The notes: generated by a model not told the origin, from the sequence alone. DNA of 64,000 nt from Temnopleurus reevesii (GCA_036244855.1 BQKZ01000737.1:44682-108681); one strand, 5' to 3'. Shown: positions 1 to 13,261, counted from the first letter of the stretch. Numbers and translations are program-made.

Positions 1-1780
1 AGTTGTACTGTCCCCATAAAAGCCCATCAATTTGGGAAATTGTTTTTATAGCTGATTAATCTATATTTCTATTTTTAGATATTGTAAGTCATCTCCATGA
101 TATTCAGCACACATTCGTGCCAACGGTTGCATAATCTGTATTTGAGGATTACAGTTAGAAGGTGATAATAATCTAGAATTCCTGCTGAATACTGCTCTCC
201 GGATATCCGACTATACGAGAAATCTTGTCTAATTACCGCAATTAAACGGATTACAAAGGAAATCACATAGATTACCGGGTCATTCTTTAAGCCTCAGATT
301 TCCACCTGTAAACAAGGATTTTCCCACAAAGTTTAATTGTCCCAAATCTCTAATTATAGTATACATTAACCTGATTTGATAACAGGAACATTATTTGATA
401 TCTTTGTTTGCGTCTGAAATATGAAATTTGAACAAGGTAAAGATGCTCACCCCAAAACAAACATTCAAGTCGCATCACCTGCCAGATTTTCATTGTCGTT
501 TGCTGTGGGAGTTCTATTTACTTTAAAAAGTATAAAAGTCATGTGAAACACTTTTCTGTACTGCAACTGAATAATAATCATAATATTAGAGATGCCCACT
601 GTTACGGAATATACATGAAGTCCAAATTAAACTATGAATAATGCAAGAGCTGAACAAAGTGCAAGCAAACGTGATAACATTTACCATTGTGAATAGCCAT
701 TTAACTTCCAGAGAAAGCCTTGAATCCATATGAATATACACCTTATGCATATTCTGGAATAGTTACCATCTCTGTAATTATGCAATTGTAATGTTTGCAA
801 AGGGCTGTTAAATCATGACAATTTGAATTGTTCTGAAATTGATTTGATTGTTTTACTTCTAGATAAGCTATAAAAGATATCGACTGAATCATTTGTTTTT
901 GTCATTCATATCATCAAAATTCAGAGCATTACCTGTTGTATGACTAATACAGGAACCCAGACGCACTGGTATCAAATGTTGCAACCCAATTTGTTGTCAA
1001 TAAAGCGAAACAATCCCAAGGAGAATCAGGTTATAAACAAGTTCTTCCGGAAGAATTTTTGGAGAGAGGTGTATGTCAGAGTCCTTTACAGAGACATATT
1101 TATTGTTACTTCCTGCGAATGAATCTTAGCGGATCTGGCCTGTCTGTGTTGTCTTGGAGTGGCATTTGTTAGAAATTATGTTCTTCTTTTGTTTTTAGGA
1201 TCGACCCTTAATTTGTACCGTGTCACCTTCAATGTCTCATGTGGGATAGGTGTGTTTACCTCTTCCTGCCTCAGTAGGTTCTCTACCCCTTCGGTTTCTT
1301 TCTTCCTTATCTATCTTTGTGCCCCTCTCCATCTCTCTCTCATTCTTTCCTGCCCTCCCAACTTCTCTCCACTCTTTTGTCCTTTTTATTTACATCTTTC
1401 TCAAAATCTCATTTTCTTCCATTCCCTCCCTCCCTTTATAGATCAACTCCTACTTCTCTGCTCCCTCCCTTGTTCACCCCATGTTGCTCTGTCTAAATCT
1501 ATCTCAATATCCCCATCTCCATTTCTCCCTTCCCCTCTCCCTCAAACCACTTTTTCCATCCCTCTCTGCTTGGCCCTCGCAAGAATAAATCTTCCCTATC
1601 TTGAGCTGTTTTCTACCACCAATATTTCTATTGTTTTATCATGACATAAAGGTAAAATCTTACTAGGAAAATACAAATGAATCCTTGCTGCCTTTTTACT
1701 TTTCTTTTAATATCAGTTATGCAGTCACTGAAATTAAGTAAGGAAAATGTTTGAATCAATAACCTTTACTCCTTTTATAG
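1..1780. other. upstream intron, CT-rich tract at 1255-1575
   Basis: No exon of the formin was found here in the phase required by exon 1. A strongly pyrimidine-rich tract (CTCTC/CCTT-type simple sequence) fills about 1255-1575 and makes spurious long open frames. Acceptor-like TTTTTAG sites occur at 78 and about 1199 but have no matching donor. I take the region to be the end of an intron whose 5' exon is outside the window. Confidence 0.6.
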
Positions 1781-1885
1781 CTGACCAGAATGCAGTACCC
1801 AAAAGAAAAAAGTTATCGATCCGGGCGGTCGTGAAGGAAGAAAGTACACCGGTCATCAGCCCGCCCTCTCAGACCCCTCTAGCAG
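1781..1885 (+). CDS. FHOD: FHOD linker exon 1 (phase 1-1, 35 codons)
   Basis: Acceptor CCTTTTATAG before 1781, donor AG/GTACAA at 1886. It reads DQNAVPKRKKLSIRAVVKEE and continues with a Ser/Pro/Thr tail. A basic patch followed by a short hydrophobic stretch and acidic residues is a pattern that recurs in exons 4 and 21. Its terminal G joins the AT of exon 2 to make Asp. Numbering starts at the first exon visible in the window. Confidence 0.75.
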
Positions 1886-3520
1886 GTACAAGAATTACCC
1901 CCTCCCCAATCCTGCAAGTGAATAACCCCCTCATTGTTCAATTTCCTTGTATGATATGGATATGTGGACTCCATAATTGTGTTTCAGAGTTCATATCATT
2001 GTCTTGTGATGAACATTTTTCATTCTCTCTCATGCCTTGGAATTCAGTGACTGTTGATGTGCCATCAATTAAAGTTAATTTCTAATTAACATACATTTTA
2101 TTCTCTTCCTGATATGTACCTTGAAATTTACAGTTTGAACGTGACTTGTTATTTACATAATTACCCTGGTTCATTCAATGATCACTACATTCCTAAGTTA
2201 CATTTCTTCAGGTTAAAACCTTACACAATGATGCTCAAACTTCACGTTATTTCTTAACTAATTTTATATTTCTATTTCCAAGTTTATTCAGGGGTACCTC
2301 CTAAATATTGAAACAGATGTCATACATGCAGAGTACATTTTGATACTAGGATGATATAAGAATTTTACTACTAACTAACACACATGCATGGCAATCAACC
2401 CATTAATTGCATTGCTTCTTAATGAATTAATCAAGCATTTAAAATGTTCTATTCCTTCCCCTCACAACTTACCAAATATATCATGTTGATTGAAATGAAA
2501 CTGTTCATTTTCCCTTTTCAGATGAGCATGGATTATGAATTATTGATGTGTTAAGTCCAGGACAGTTTAATGCTACATTGTTGTGTGATTAACCAGTGAT
2601 TTTTTTCCCGCTTGTGCACTAATAATCACATTTGATTATATCGGTCTTAAAAAATGTCCTTTTATTTCTGGATTTAGGATGAGCACTGCTCGCTTTTTCC
2701 ACTCAGATGATATTAGTCCAATTCCACAAGCACCAAGTCAATTAGTATTTACATATTGATTAATTGTTTTTCCATGTGTGGTTTTACAGCATGAGATATC
2801 ATGTTTGTTGTTGTTATGGTTGGCAACCTAGTCCTGGACTTTCATGTTTTAGTTTACGCTTCAGCATGGTTTTATCGTTGACACAATTAAAGGCTTTGTC
2901 ATATGCTGTACTTTTTTCTTGTCCTTCAGTTTTCCCTTTAATTGGTTAAATGTTTGTCCTTCTCAATATACATCGTGGTAGACATTGGATATGTTAGCGA
3001 TATTGTTATATGCAATTCCAATGAACCTCTATTTTTCTCCAGAAATACTTTTTTTTTCTATCTATGATATTCCACTTAGTTTTTTATACATCTATATTTT
3101 TTGTCAGATTTGCTACACTGATGTGATGAATATTTATGGATAATAATGTTCTGTGGTTTACCAAAGCAACTGGAAGTATGGATGTTTTAAATATTGAATG
3201 TTTTGGAGATACATTGAGTATATTTTCTTTTCTTTTTGAGACCTATTTACTCTTTGGTTTACACCACATGATATTAACTCTTGAAAACATTAGATGTCAA
3301 TATCTGTTTATTCATATCTTTTTGTCATTCTAGGAAGATTTAAGCCTGTATCATGCACAAAAACTTATTTGTCAACCTTTGAAATGAGAGGTATTTTCTT
3401 TCACAAAATAGCTATCATGATGTTATATAATGATTGACGTAATCAAGCTCTATCTCTTTATTTTGTATCCCTGTACCCTAATTGTTAAACCCAAAGATCC
3501 TCTTAGAAATGAAACATCAG

Positions 3521-3556
3521 ATTCTTATAAACAAGCAGCCCAGTCGTCATCACGTA
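3521..3556 (+). CDS. FHOD: FHOD linker exon 2 (phase 1-1, 12-codon microexon)
   Basis: Acceptor AACATCAG, a poor pyrimidine tract, and a perfect donor GTAAGT at 3557. It encodes SYKQAAQSSSR. A nearer TCTTAG at 3506 would give a 50-nt exon in the wrong phase, so the start at 3521 was chosen because it keeps phase 1 at both ends. The Ser-rich content matches later linker exons. The weak acceptor is the main doubt. Confidence 0.55.
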
Positions 3557-4521
3557 GTAAGTCAAGTGTGATGTGTCGTTATTTTGTCTCTAATTTTGTC
3601 AATTTTAAAGATGTAGAAAGGCATACTATACCAGAAGACTTACATTCCATATAAATTTGATGAATTTGGATTCCTCATCATAAATTTCAGATTTGTGTAG
3701 AATAAAATTTAGTATCAGAATGCTTCTTGAATGAAATAAGAGTCACTTTGAGTACAGAAAATGTTCCCAAACAGACAGAAAAGTTTGCAAGTAATAACAA
3801 AACAATTTAATGTCTTTTTTATTCATCTATTTGCCACACATGGGGTGGAACACCCTCCTTAGCCAAAAGGCTGTTCTTCTGAGGGGTCCATAATCTGTCA
3901 GTAATTTTACACTTGAATATCAGCACAATTGAAATTGTAAATATTGCATAAAATAATGTTTTTGAAACTATTGAAGTAATTGTAAGGTATATGTACAGCA
4001 TGTTAAATTTTTCAGTCTGATTTAAAAATGGTTGTTAACCTGTCAGCAACCTGCTCTTGAAGAATGTTTCACTTATTTCACTTTCAAGGTTGCAACATAT
4101 AAATACTGATTAAATGTTTGATACATTCAAATGTATGAAGAATAATTGTAAAAATTTGATTGAAATTCAAAGACATTATTTTGAATATAGTTATCAAATA
4201 TTATATCGGTTTGGTATATATTGCAATGAAGTGTGAGAATAGGATACTATAACATAGCATGGCCAACTTTGCATTTTGGTACAATTACACGTCTTCTGTG
4301 ATATTGCATCAACTTCAATCAATGCATCTTTGAGCATGCCTTAGGATGCCATAATGACAGCAAATAATTGCGCTAAGTGAGAGTCATTGAAGATTACATT
4401 TTAGAGGAACATAGATGTGTAACTAATAAAATTACACCATTAAGTCATAGAAATGCTTCAATTATGATGTAGTAACATTTTTATATTATCCTATTGACTT
4501 TAACTAAAACTTGTTGCCCAG

Positions 4522-5190
4522 GTGACAATCTTGCTAGTGATGCTTGCGAGTTTGAAACTTACGGACCAATGTCATCCTCTGTCGCCTTGGCAACAAGCCC
4601 AACAGATGGCCACGCCTCCGAACCAACCTGGTCGTCCGATGACCAGCATATTACCCAGAATGCCGTAGAGCACTTAGAGAGCATGGATGTGGAGAGTTGG
4701 GAAAAGGAAAATGATGAGATTCAGAGCTGTGATCCAGGTGATAGTCATGGCAACAGTGAGAGTACCGAGCTGCATGATTTTGCTGTTCATGAGAACTGGA
4801 AAAGTTCTCTGAAAGTTAGATTAGGAAGGGATAAAGATGAACTTACAAGTCATTACACTAGTTACACTGATGATAGTGACGCTAAAAATAAAGATGTTGG
4901 AGATGTTGAAGATTCATCTATCCATCATTCGGGAAAACTTGATGAGAATCATGATGATAGAAATAAAGACAGCGGAGATGATGAAGATGAAATTTTAGGG
5001 CATCCCAGGGAACTTGGTGGTAATGTTGATGGAAAGAAAGATGATGATAGAAATGATGAATTCCATGACCAAAATAATGATGATGCAGAGGAGATGATTG
5101 ATAAAAGCAAGAAATGTGATGAAATAGATGAAGACTCGCCAGATATCCATCGTTTCCATGACAGCTATAAGGATCACAGCTCTGAAGGAG
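4522..5190 (+). CDS. FHOD: FHOD linker exon 3, acidic (phase 1-1, 223 codons)
   Basis: Acceptor TTGTTGCCCAG, donor AG/GTATTG at 5191. The frame is open across all 669 nt and beyond. The first third is Ser/Thr-rich (GPMSSSVALATSPTDG); the rest is a highly acidic Asp/Asn/His/Lys-rich disordered segment with runs such as DDEDE and DDAEE. No folded domain is recognisable. A TGCATG element lies 5 nt into the downstream intron. Confidence 0.85.
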
Positions 5191-5194
5191 GTAT

Positions 5195-5200
5195 TGCATG
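5195..5200 (+). promoter_or_regulatory. TGCATG splicing element after exon 3
   Basis: Perfect TGCATG overlapping the start of the intron, 5 nt after the exon 3 boundary. RBFOX proteins bind UGCAUG, and sites just downstream of a cassette exon usually promote its inclusion. The function here is inferred. Confidence 0.5.
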
Positions 5201-5408
5201 TGTGTTCATGTGGTACAGGATTGTTCAACAGAACTCTGTTCTGATTTTTTTGACATAATTATAATTTGAAATTAGCTTTTGATATTCTAAGTGACAATAA
5301 CATCATTGTCTTCAAGATTCATTTCAACACATTTGTTCAAAACCTAGCACATCTTTATTTGTTGAAAAACTTCAATTAGTAATTTGGCTTTTCATTTCTG
5401 TATCAACA

Positions 5409-5928
5409 TTTAAAGCCCAAGTACAGTTTTGGTAAAGATGAAGAAATATGAATTTTGGGGATATTTATCATGACACGTAATTCTTATACACATTTTTAGA
5501 CCATAGCATATTTTCTTATGAACTGATTCCTTTGAAAATTTGAATTTGACAGTTAAATCATATTTAGCGCCCTCTCTTGGTAATAGCATTATTTTGCTCG
5601 TTATCGAGCATATACAAATATATTTCCAAGATTTGACAAAAGAATGATATAGAGATATACACAACAATTAAATTCATACATTTTCATCCAATTCTGAGAA
5701 TGGGAAGTTGTCCTTTATCAAGAAAGAAAATATTGAAATAGCGTGGTGAAGCACCACGCTATAAAAATTTGCACATTTCAGGTTATAGCTTTTCCAAAAC
5801 TCGTTCATTTTTCACACAATCTTTTGTGTAATATGTTTATGATACTATAATTCATTTCATATACATTTGAAGATAAAATCTGGTGATGAAAATATTCGCT
5901 TTTACCAAAACTGTACTTGGGCTTTAAA
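5409..5928. mobile_element. MITE family A, full-length copy
   Basis: Inverted terminal repeats TTTAAAGCCCAAGTACAGTT at the left and the reverse complement at the right (ending GGGCTTTAAA), with about 24-nt near-perfect arms. The interior is non-coding and contains GCGCCCTCTCTTGG and a small palindrome (AGCGTGGTG/CACCACGCT, about 5740-5760). It shares ends and interior with the copy at 42968-43488. TA or TTAA target-site duplication is possible; the palindromic ends make it ambiguous. Confidence 0.85.
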
Positions 5929-6990
5929 GCTGCAACCAATACTATAAACAATACATCAGATGGAATTTATTGAGACGTTCAATCCTGATACCCTGCATAT
6001 TGTGTGGATTAATATTACAAATACTTATTTAAGAATGGACAAAGATTATAACTACTTGAAATAATGATATTGCTGAGAACCTCACAGAGTAATGAAGATG
6101 CACGTTTGTGTATAGAGTTGAAATTAAGGTAAACAGATTTTGGAGAGCTGTACTCTTATTATCATCATCCAGACATAGAGTTGTTTCTTTTACTAAAACC
6201 TCTGTCATAAAAAGGTTCACAATTAATCTATAAATTCTTAATTTGGCATGGGTATTTCGTCAATATCATACTCGTCTTTTATTCGAGTGTATACCAATTT
6301 TACGCATTTGACCGTAGAAATTTGCGGTAATGTTCAACAATGATTCGCATGGTTTTACTCAGAGTTGCTTGTAAAGTGTTCTATCACATAATCATTGAGT
6401 ACTTTGCAGATTGGTTCTTGAATCGTGGTTAGAATATCCAGTCTTTGTCTGCTCACAATGTGTGTATAGTTGTCATCATCATTTGCCGTAGCATGCAGTG
6501 TTCAATTACAGTATAGAGGTTATAAGTAAAAACTTATTCAAAAGGTCTGAAAACTTCAGTTTATGCACTTGTAAACTGAAAATTTCAAACTATTTTTGAG
6601 GAGTCATTTAAAAAGTCATCATCTTTTGTGCATAATCTCCAGTCCCTTTATGCAGACATTCTAATCGTACCAGAATATGCATGATAGAATTTAAAATGTT
6701 AGAGCACAAGCAGCTGAACTAAATATTTTCCCATGCAAGAAAGTATGATTATTGTTCTCAGGCTTTCTCTCATGAGAAAATATTTGTTTCAAGTGTACAG
6801 TGTCTTGATTTATATTCTGATGTATATTCCGGAATGGATGGCATCTTTTTGTGTGTACCTCATGTCTTATAGTCATTGATTACTTCACCAAGAATGGACG
6901 CATGTTGTGCTGTGGTTCCCTCACAACTTAACCCAAACCACCTTGATTCATCTTGGTATTCACACATCCATCTCATTATTCCCTTCCAAG
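5929..6990. other. intron between exons 3 and 4
   Basis: About 1 kb of AT-rich intron after the MITE. The frame of exon 4 is open back to about 6876, but the good acceptor at 6981-6990 marks the exon start. Nothing else was recognised. Confidence 0.6.
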
Positions 6991-8189
6991 ATCGCCTCAG
7001 ACCGGTAGCGAAGGCCGAAGAAGGCAAGGAGAATGGGGAGGTGGAGACTAATGGAACCTGGCCCTCTCCAGCCCGCAGGAGGAAGCAGTATGAGAGAAAT
7101 GTGGAGAAACCTCGCAAGAAGAAGGAGGAGGATGATGGCGATGATATCATGGCGTTGCTAAGAGGTGGGGCACCATCGAAGGCAAAAGAGGAGACAAACC
7201 CGAAGAGGAAGCCGGTCGAGAATGGTGAGAGCCAGAAGCAGGGAGTTGAGGGTACAAGGACTAATGGTTCTAAGATCAAAGAGACTCCGGAAGCTGATAC
7301 GGGTGGGGACAAGTCCGCTAAACAAAATGGAACAGATGCTGCAAAGAATCGCTCAGGGGAACAAATGGCAGGGAAGACGACAACGGGAGAAAAGGATATT
7401 AAAAGACCAACGAATCAACAGACTGATGATGCTGCAAAGGATGATGGGAAGAAGAATGGAGAGAAAAAGAACGAGACCAAAGTGGAGAAGGACAAAGATT
7501 CAAAGGATGGAGCTAAAGAGAAGTCATCCAAGAAACCCGTTGTGAAGCGGAGGAGCTTCAAAGCCATGGTAAGCATCACCAGAGAAGAGGAAGAGATCGT
7601 TGAAGAAACAACGGATGTTACGCCGGCGAAGATGAATAAAGAACCTCCAGATGGAAAGCCAGATGAAACAAGCAAAACACCTTCTGATGATTCAAAGAAG
7701 GAGGAGAAACAAGTAAGCAAAGACCAAAAGAAAGATGAGGTTAAGGGGAAGTCTGAGATGGAAAAGAACAAATTGAATAAAGATATGAATAAGGTTAAGG
7801 AACTAGAGAATGTCAAAACCCCAGTTGGAAGCCCCAGGACGAGGAGAAGACAGCTCAGAGGTACAAAGAACATCTTCACGGAAGGGAAAGATGAGGATCT
7901 GATGACGCTTCTGAACAGTGGCACATCACTGCCAAGGAACTTTAAGACCAAAGACCACAAACAAGAACATAAACATCATCAGTGTAATGGGGAGCACAAG
8001 AAAAATGGAGCGACAGAACAAAAGAATGGATTGATCGAACAAAAGAATGGAAAGGGTGGGGATAAGAAGACTGGGAAGGATGAGACTGACTTTGGTACGT
8101 GGCCGAGGAAGAAGAAGAATAACAAGATTGAGAAGGAGGAAGACATCATGGCTTTCTTGAAAGGTGGGCTCGATTCAACACCTGACAAA

Positions 8190-8221
<32 letters not shown>

Positions 8222-8634
8222 GGAGGAGGAGGAGGGGCCAAGAGGACACATCTGTGATATCTGTGGGCAGAATCTCGACGAGATGGATGAAGATGATGAT
8301 GAACAGGAAAAAGAAGAAGAAAACCAAATTACCAAGGATGAAGAGGAAGAAGAAGAGGAAGAAGAGGAGGAGGATGAGACAAAGGATGAGTACTCCACCA
8401 AGTGCGAGGAGACTCTAGAGGGAGTCGACAAGGAGCCAGAGCTTTTCAGGCGTCACAGTCGGAAAGACAACAACATGGATGACCTCTTGATGATCTTACG
8501 TAGTGGCAGCCAGTCTGCGCCCTCACCAGAAGATGACGATGACGAGGATGATGATGACAATGAGGAGGAGGATGATGAGGGTGATGAGACATCGTCGTCT
8601 GAAGAGGAGGTCACTGTCAAAGAGAAACCGAGGA
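6991..8634 (+). CDS. FHOD: FHOD linker exon 4, giant charged exon (548 codons)
   Basis: Acceptor TTCCCTTCCAAG, donor GTGAGT at 8635; phase 1 at both ends. Lys/Glu/Asp-rich, probably disordered, with long Glu runs (about 8189-8235 and 8340-8375) and Asp/Glu runs near 8530-8590. Four copies of a DAD-core/WH2-like motif: GDDIMALLRGG (about 7137-7169), DEDLMTLLNSG (7890-7922), EEDIMAFLKGG (8136-8168) and MDDLLMILRSG (8475-8507). Each is preceded by an Arg/Lys cluster (RRRK, TRRRQ, PRKKK, FRRHSRK). GTWP occurs twice before such clusters. One unpaired CxxC (HICDIC, 8246-8263) is present, with no second half to make a zinc finger. The single exon is nearly half as long as a whole vertebrate FHOD1. 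Confidence 0.9.
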
Positions 8635-9524
8635 GTGAGTTCTTGTTTCACATGTTGACTTCTTAATTCCGTAATGACCAAAGTCTTGTTAGAAGACCAA
8701 TCAAACTCATAGTCAGGGAGCTCATACCTCAAAATTTGTGTTGACAATCCATGTTTGTCGGAAATGTTTCTGATCAGAGTCATTTTGAGTTTATGTTTAT
8801 GACATTTGATTCAGATTATCAGTATAAATTTTAATCTAAGATTATAAAAAAAAGTACAGTAAATCTCTTGTGATTTTAACTGAAAATGGCTCTGCTCTGA
8901 AAATGTTCTAATCATTTTTTTTCCTGGAAAGACCTTATACATCTTAAAGAAATATGAAAATTTATAAACAATTTTTTCATCCATTCCCAAACCTATTCCT
9001 TGTTTTAATGTATAATCCGTTTGATCCAAATCATGCAAATCATATTCACTGTGATTATCATTTTTCAAATACTTAAAGCATGGCTCTATTATCTCATCGT
9101 AAAAATATGTATCAATATACAAGTTTTATCTTTTACATTGGATATATACAAATATTATACTTTGCCTTTTTATGTTCAAGCCCCTGAGTGAAATCAACAT
9201 CATACTCTTGAAAATTGATTGAAAATTGATGCATGAATATGATATTCAACACCCAGTTATATTAATTACAATTGCTACATTTTTCATGATTTTCCATTTC
9301 CATTTAAGCATGTCTTCCATTAAAATGCTAGAAATACTGGTTTTACATCTAGTAATTATTTTATCTCAACCTTTTTGACTATTTATTTAATAACGAATAT
9401 ATATATATATTCATTTCTCCGTGTGAATGCTAAATATTGATAGTTGTCTGAAAATGGATTTCTGTAGTTTGTTTGAGGATTTTTATCACAATGGTTATCT
9501 TGTTTTTTCTCTTGATTTATCAAG

Positions 9525-9557
9525 GTATGTGGGGAATCTCCACAGAGAATTTGAATT
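9525..9557 (+). CDS. FHOD: candidate FHOD microexon 5 (phase 1-1, 11 codons)
   Basis: A strong pyrimidine tract ending in ATCAAG, then 33 nt, then a perfect donor GTAAGT at 9558. The phase matches the array exactly and there is no stop: after the split codon it reads MWGISTENLN. Unlike the other linker exons it contains Trp and few charged residues. Called from splice signals and phase only. Confidence 0.45.
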
Positions 9558-9756
9558 GTAAGTTTGTTTCTTTCTCTAATTTCATTTAAGTTGATAGTTA
9601 TGTTAAAAACATTATGTTAAAAGAATCAACTTTCTATAAATGTTTTTTTATATTGTATCTTATAGTAGGAATAGAGCTAAATATACAATTTCTTACAATT
9701 GTTCCTTTTGTTATCAAAATATTGTAAAATTGTTATCAATCTACATGTCTTTCAGT

Positions 9757-10171
9757 TGGGTATTTCCATGGGGTTGGGTCCACTTTTCATGCAAAGTCCA
9801 TGTAATGTAGTGATCCACTTTGTCACTTCACCATGAAGATCAATTCAGATCTTCTTAAGCTTTGATCTATTGATGAAAATTGCTTTTTTTTCTCAGTTAC
9901 ACACATTTGGAGTTGAAATCTTTTCTGGATTTGAAGGTACAGGTATACAAAAATTTCACTACGTTACATGGACATCCCACTGATGTTGCATGTGCAAGAA
10001 ATTGTCAGGTATCAAATTCCAATATGCTATGGTCTTTGAGGAATACTTCTGGGTGGGACACAGTTTTGGGGTAATGTCATTATTTTACAATACTTGCCTG
10101 GTTTGAAAAAGCCACAGATTTAGGGTTTCTGGATGTCACAAAAATAGACCCAACCCCGTGGAAATACCCAG
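9757..10171. mobile_element. short inverted-repeat element
   Basis: Left end TGGGTATTTCCATGGGGTTG, right end its near-exact reverse complement (about 26 nt, one or two mismatches). The interior has no coding potential. Looks like a MITE; only one copy is seen in the window. Confidence 0.7.
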
Positions 10172-10576
10172 TTGCAATTAAGCCGCAAACACAAGGTAGT
10201 TTTATTACTCTGTGCATCATCGGAGATAGAAGTTGCATTGCATTAATTTAGATAGATATTTTCAAACTATATTACAGTTAATCGAAGACATGGATAGAAG
10301 TACTTAGGTGCATGGAACACATTATTTAGTTGTCATGCACTCTGTTGACATGAATTCAATGAAGAGTGCATTTGTGTTGAAGCCATATTTTATAACAAAG
10401 ATTTGAATTTTTCTTTCATTGATACTGTACCATAGATTGAGTATTTAAATGCTTTTGTACTTCATAGTTCTGTTCTTTTCCTTCTTCTTGACATTCAGTT
10501 TGTGTTATATTATTTTGTCACGTCCTTTACAAGGATTCTTTGTTCATACTGCTTTCTCTCATTTCTATTTCTTTAG

Positions 10577-10621
10577 CCAACTCGTCATCATCCATTCTCT
10601 ATGATGATGCTAATGCTGATA
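10577..10621 (+). CDS. FHOD: FHOD linker exon 6 (phase 1-1, 15 codons)
   Basis: Acceptor TATTTCTTTAG, donor A/GTAAGT at 10622. It encodes NSSSSILYDDANAD. The first split codon becomes Ser after exon 5 or Thr if exon 5 is skipped, so both joins are open. Confidence 0.75.
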
Positions 10622-12064
10622 GTAAGTTTTTGTGTGTTGTCCTCCTTGACATGTTGATCTTTTATCCAGTATGAAATTAGAAAAAGATAAGAACACTTGA
10701 TTTAATTAGCTGCTGGAATTCTTTACTGGATAGAAATGATATGCTATGAATTGTATTTGCGGCACATTGATGATGAATATGCATTTAAAAAACTGTTTAT
10801 TTATTTATTAATTTGATGAATTTATGTATTAAGGGAAATGAAAGCCTTTTTATGTCTTGTAGTCTTGTACTGATAAATTAATTCTTGAATGATATTGCTA
10901 GCAAAACACTGTAAGTCTTTTCCTGTATTTCTGTATTTTGCCTGAGGTTAACAATATGTGTCTGTTGCATTTATAAGTTAATATCACATGCAGATGTGAG
11001 GAATGGCACATATATTCGTGCATCGATGTGCACTTTTTATACAAAATGTGGCCAAGTTTTCCCTTTTATAACTTAATTATGATGGTATACTTGTTGAATC
11101 TTAACAAACATGAAACACATCTCCTTGTCTGTCCGTTTTTGTAGTAATTGGACACAATTTGTGCACTATTTTTATGTAAGTACATGTGGCATATTACTCT
11201 CACATCCCAATTTTACATCGCAATTCATCAGAAAAATTGATAAAAAGATTGATGATTCCTGTAGCTTTTTTATTTCGTTGGCGTCCAAGACTGTATCTGT
11301 TACACACGTCGCCTCTATCACCACTAAATATCTGAACATTGTTCAATTTTTTTTTTGCAAAATTGCGTGCACTATCTCCTTGTAATACCCTGTATCACAA
11401 ACCTCACTGCTTTACCCCCCTGACACCCCCTTCTCTAGAATGGGCACGACTGGCCAACCCCGAACCCATCTTGCGGAAGACACATTGGGGGATGTTGCCC
11501 GCCACATGTGAGTTGTTACCATGGTTACGGTTGAGTTTGCGGTAGCGTGTTCTGCTCGGTTTCCAGTATTTATGCCTGGTTTGGTGTTGCATCTGATTTG
11601 TTCCATTTCAGCTTTGTGATCGACATATTTTTCTAGTCTGTTTAGATAAGAAGTTTGTATTCTTAGATTTTTAGGTCTGTTTTGAGTGTAACTTGTTAGA
11701 ATTTTGCATGACAAAAACTGAATTATCCATCAGCTGTAGAAAAAGATTACCTCTATTTAAAGGGTGAATTGCTTTTTTGGAGCAAGAATAATTGGTTCCT
11801 CTTTGACATGATACTTCTTCTACGGTTCCATAACATTTGCTCCATACTTAGACAATTGCTCCAATGGACAATATAGGCACATCACAGGAAGCCTTATTTC
11901 AAACCTAACCATAACCATAACCCTAATCCTCAGGTAAATCTGTAGCATAAAACCTATCACAACACATACCCTAATGCTATGTATGTTGAATCATTAGGAA
12001 TTGAGCAAATGTTGGGTCACTTCTTTTACTTATGGCTCAAAGAACACAAATTATTGGTTTTCTT

Positions 12065-12429
12065 GAAACATGTCAAAAAACAACTTTTTTTATTGAACTA
12101 AGACAGACTGTTAATGTATCTTTATCCTACTCAGTGGTTTGTACATACATTTTTTCAGTCTGTACAGATAGACTTCAGTCTTGTTTGATTTTTTTTGCAG
12201 ATTGCATGAGTGTGTACCAGTAATCTTTAGTTTCATTCAGATCTGGTTTGAAACATGTCAAAAAAACAAGTTTTTTATTGAACTAAGAATGACTGGTGTC
12301 TGTATGCTACTTAGTGGTTTGTACATACATTTTTTCAGTCTGTACAGATAGATTTCAGTCTTGTTTGATTTTTTTGCAGATTGCATGAGTGTGTACCAGT
12401 AATCTTTAGTTTCATTTAGATCTGGTTTG
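12065..12429 (+). repeat. 185-bp tandem duplication in intron
   Basis: Two head-to-tail copies (12065-12249 and 12250-12429). Both contain TTGAACTAAG, GTGGTTTGTACATACATT and TTGCAGATTGCATGAGTG, with scattered substitutions and small indels. The internal TTTTGCAG looks like an acceptor, but no suitable exon follows. Confidence 0.85.
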
Positions 12430-13261
12430 GAGTGCCTATGAGTGATTTTACTCTACAAGTCCATGTTTTCATCAAAGTCAATTCTTCTGATGCCAAAGAT
12501 CCACAGCAATAATCAGATGACTTATTTATTTGTGATGCTTTATTTGAATGAATAGAGTGTTCTATAATCACATTTGTTTTCAGGTTCTGTGGACAGAAGA
12601 TGGAGACATTAATCACAATATTAGAAACGTATTTGAATTGTTTCAGTTAGTTTTTGTGTGATTTTTAAACTCATCTTTTTCAATGTTGTGAAGAGTGCTA
12701 CAGTTGTATTGCATGTTCAGCTGATTTTTATTAGAGACAGATATACTACATCTAGAAAACTCTTCAGTGAGTAGTAAAATTGATGTTTATATTATTATTC
12801 CCTTTAGTTTTCATCCAACTTTTGTAAAATATACATTCTTTGAATTTAGAGTTATTTTGAAAATAACACATTTTTTTCAGTAAAGCATGGTATATAATTC
12901 TTCATTAAATTGAAAGGATATTTCATTTTCATTATTGACCCTATATTTATATTAAGGCCATTTTTTCAACACTACTTCACATGGTTTTACAAATTGAAAG
13001 TTTGTTGTCCTCACTCTTCTTCTCTCTCTGTTTCTTTCTTTGAGTAAAATGTTAAAGATCTATCAGAACAAGACATTTCTTCTATCATTCTTCAGGTTTT
13101 ATCCTCTTATCTTATTCTAAATTGCTTTTTATTTCTCTTTTTCTACACCATAATAACTCCCATTAATCCCAAATACTGGTGAAAAATTACCCTGTCCATA
13201 TTCCCATAACATCATTTTTCATCTTGTACCCCCCAAAATATCCTTGTGGAACTGCCTTCCC

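Noticed and set aside
79..83. TTTTTAG / 5 nt / GTAAGT near the window start
   Set aside because: A 5-nt exon would break the frame and is below the usual microexon size.
1159..1644. 161-codon open frame
   Set aside because: It lies in a CT-rich simple-sequence tract; the composition (Leu/Ser/Pro/Phe) is that of the tract, with no homology.
2691..2749. Exon-like segment reading STARFFHSDDISPIP
   Set aside because: No start and donor combination preserves phase 1 between exons 1 and 2.
7415..7960. Long minus-strand frame opposite exon 4
   Set aside because: Shadow of a Lys/Glu/Asp-rich coding exon; Ser/Phe-rich mirror with no splice logic.
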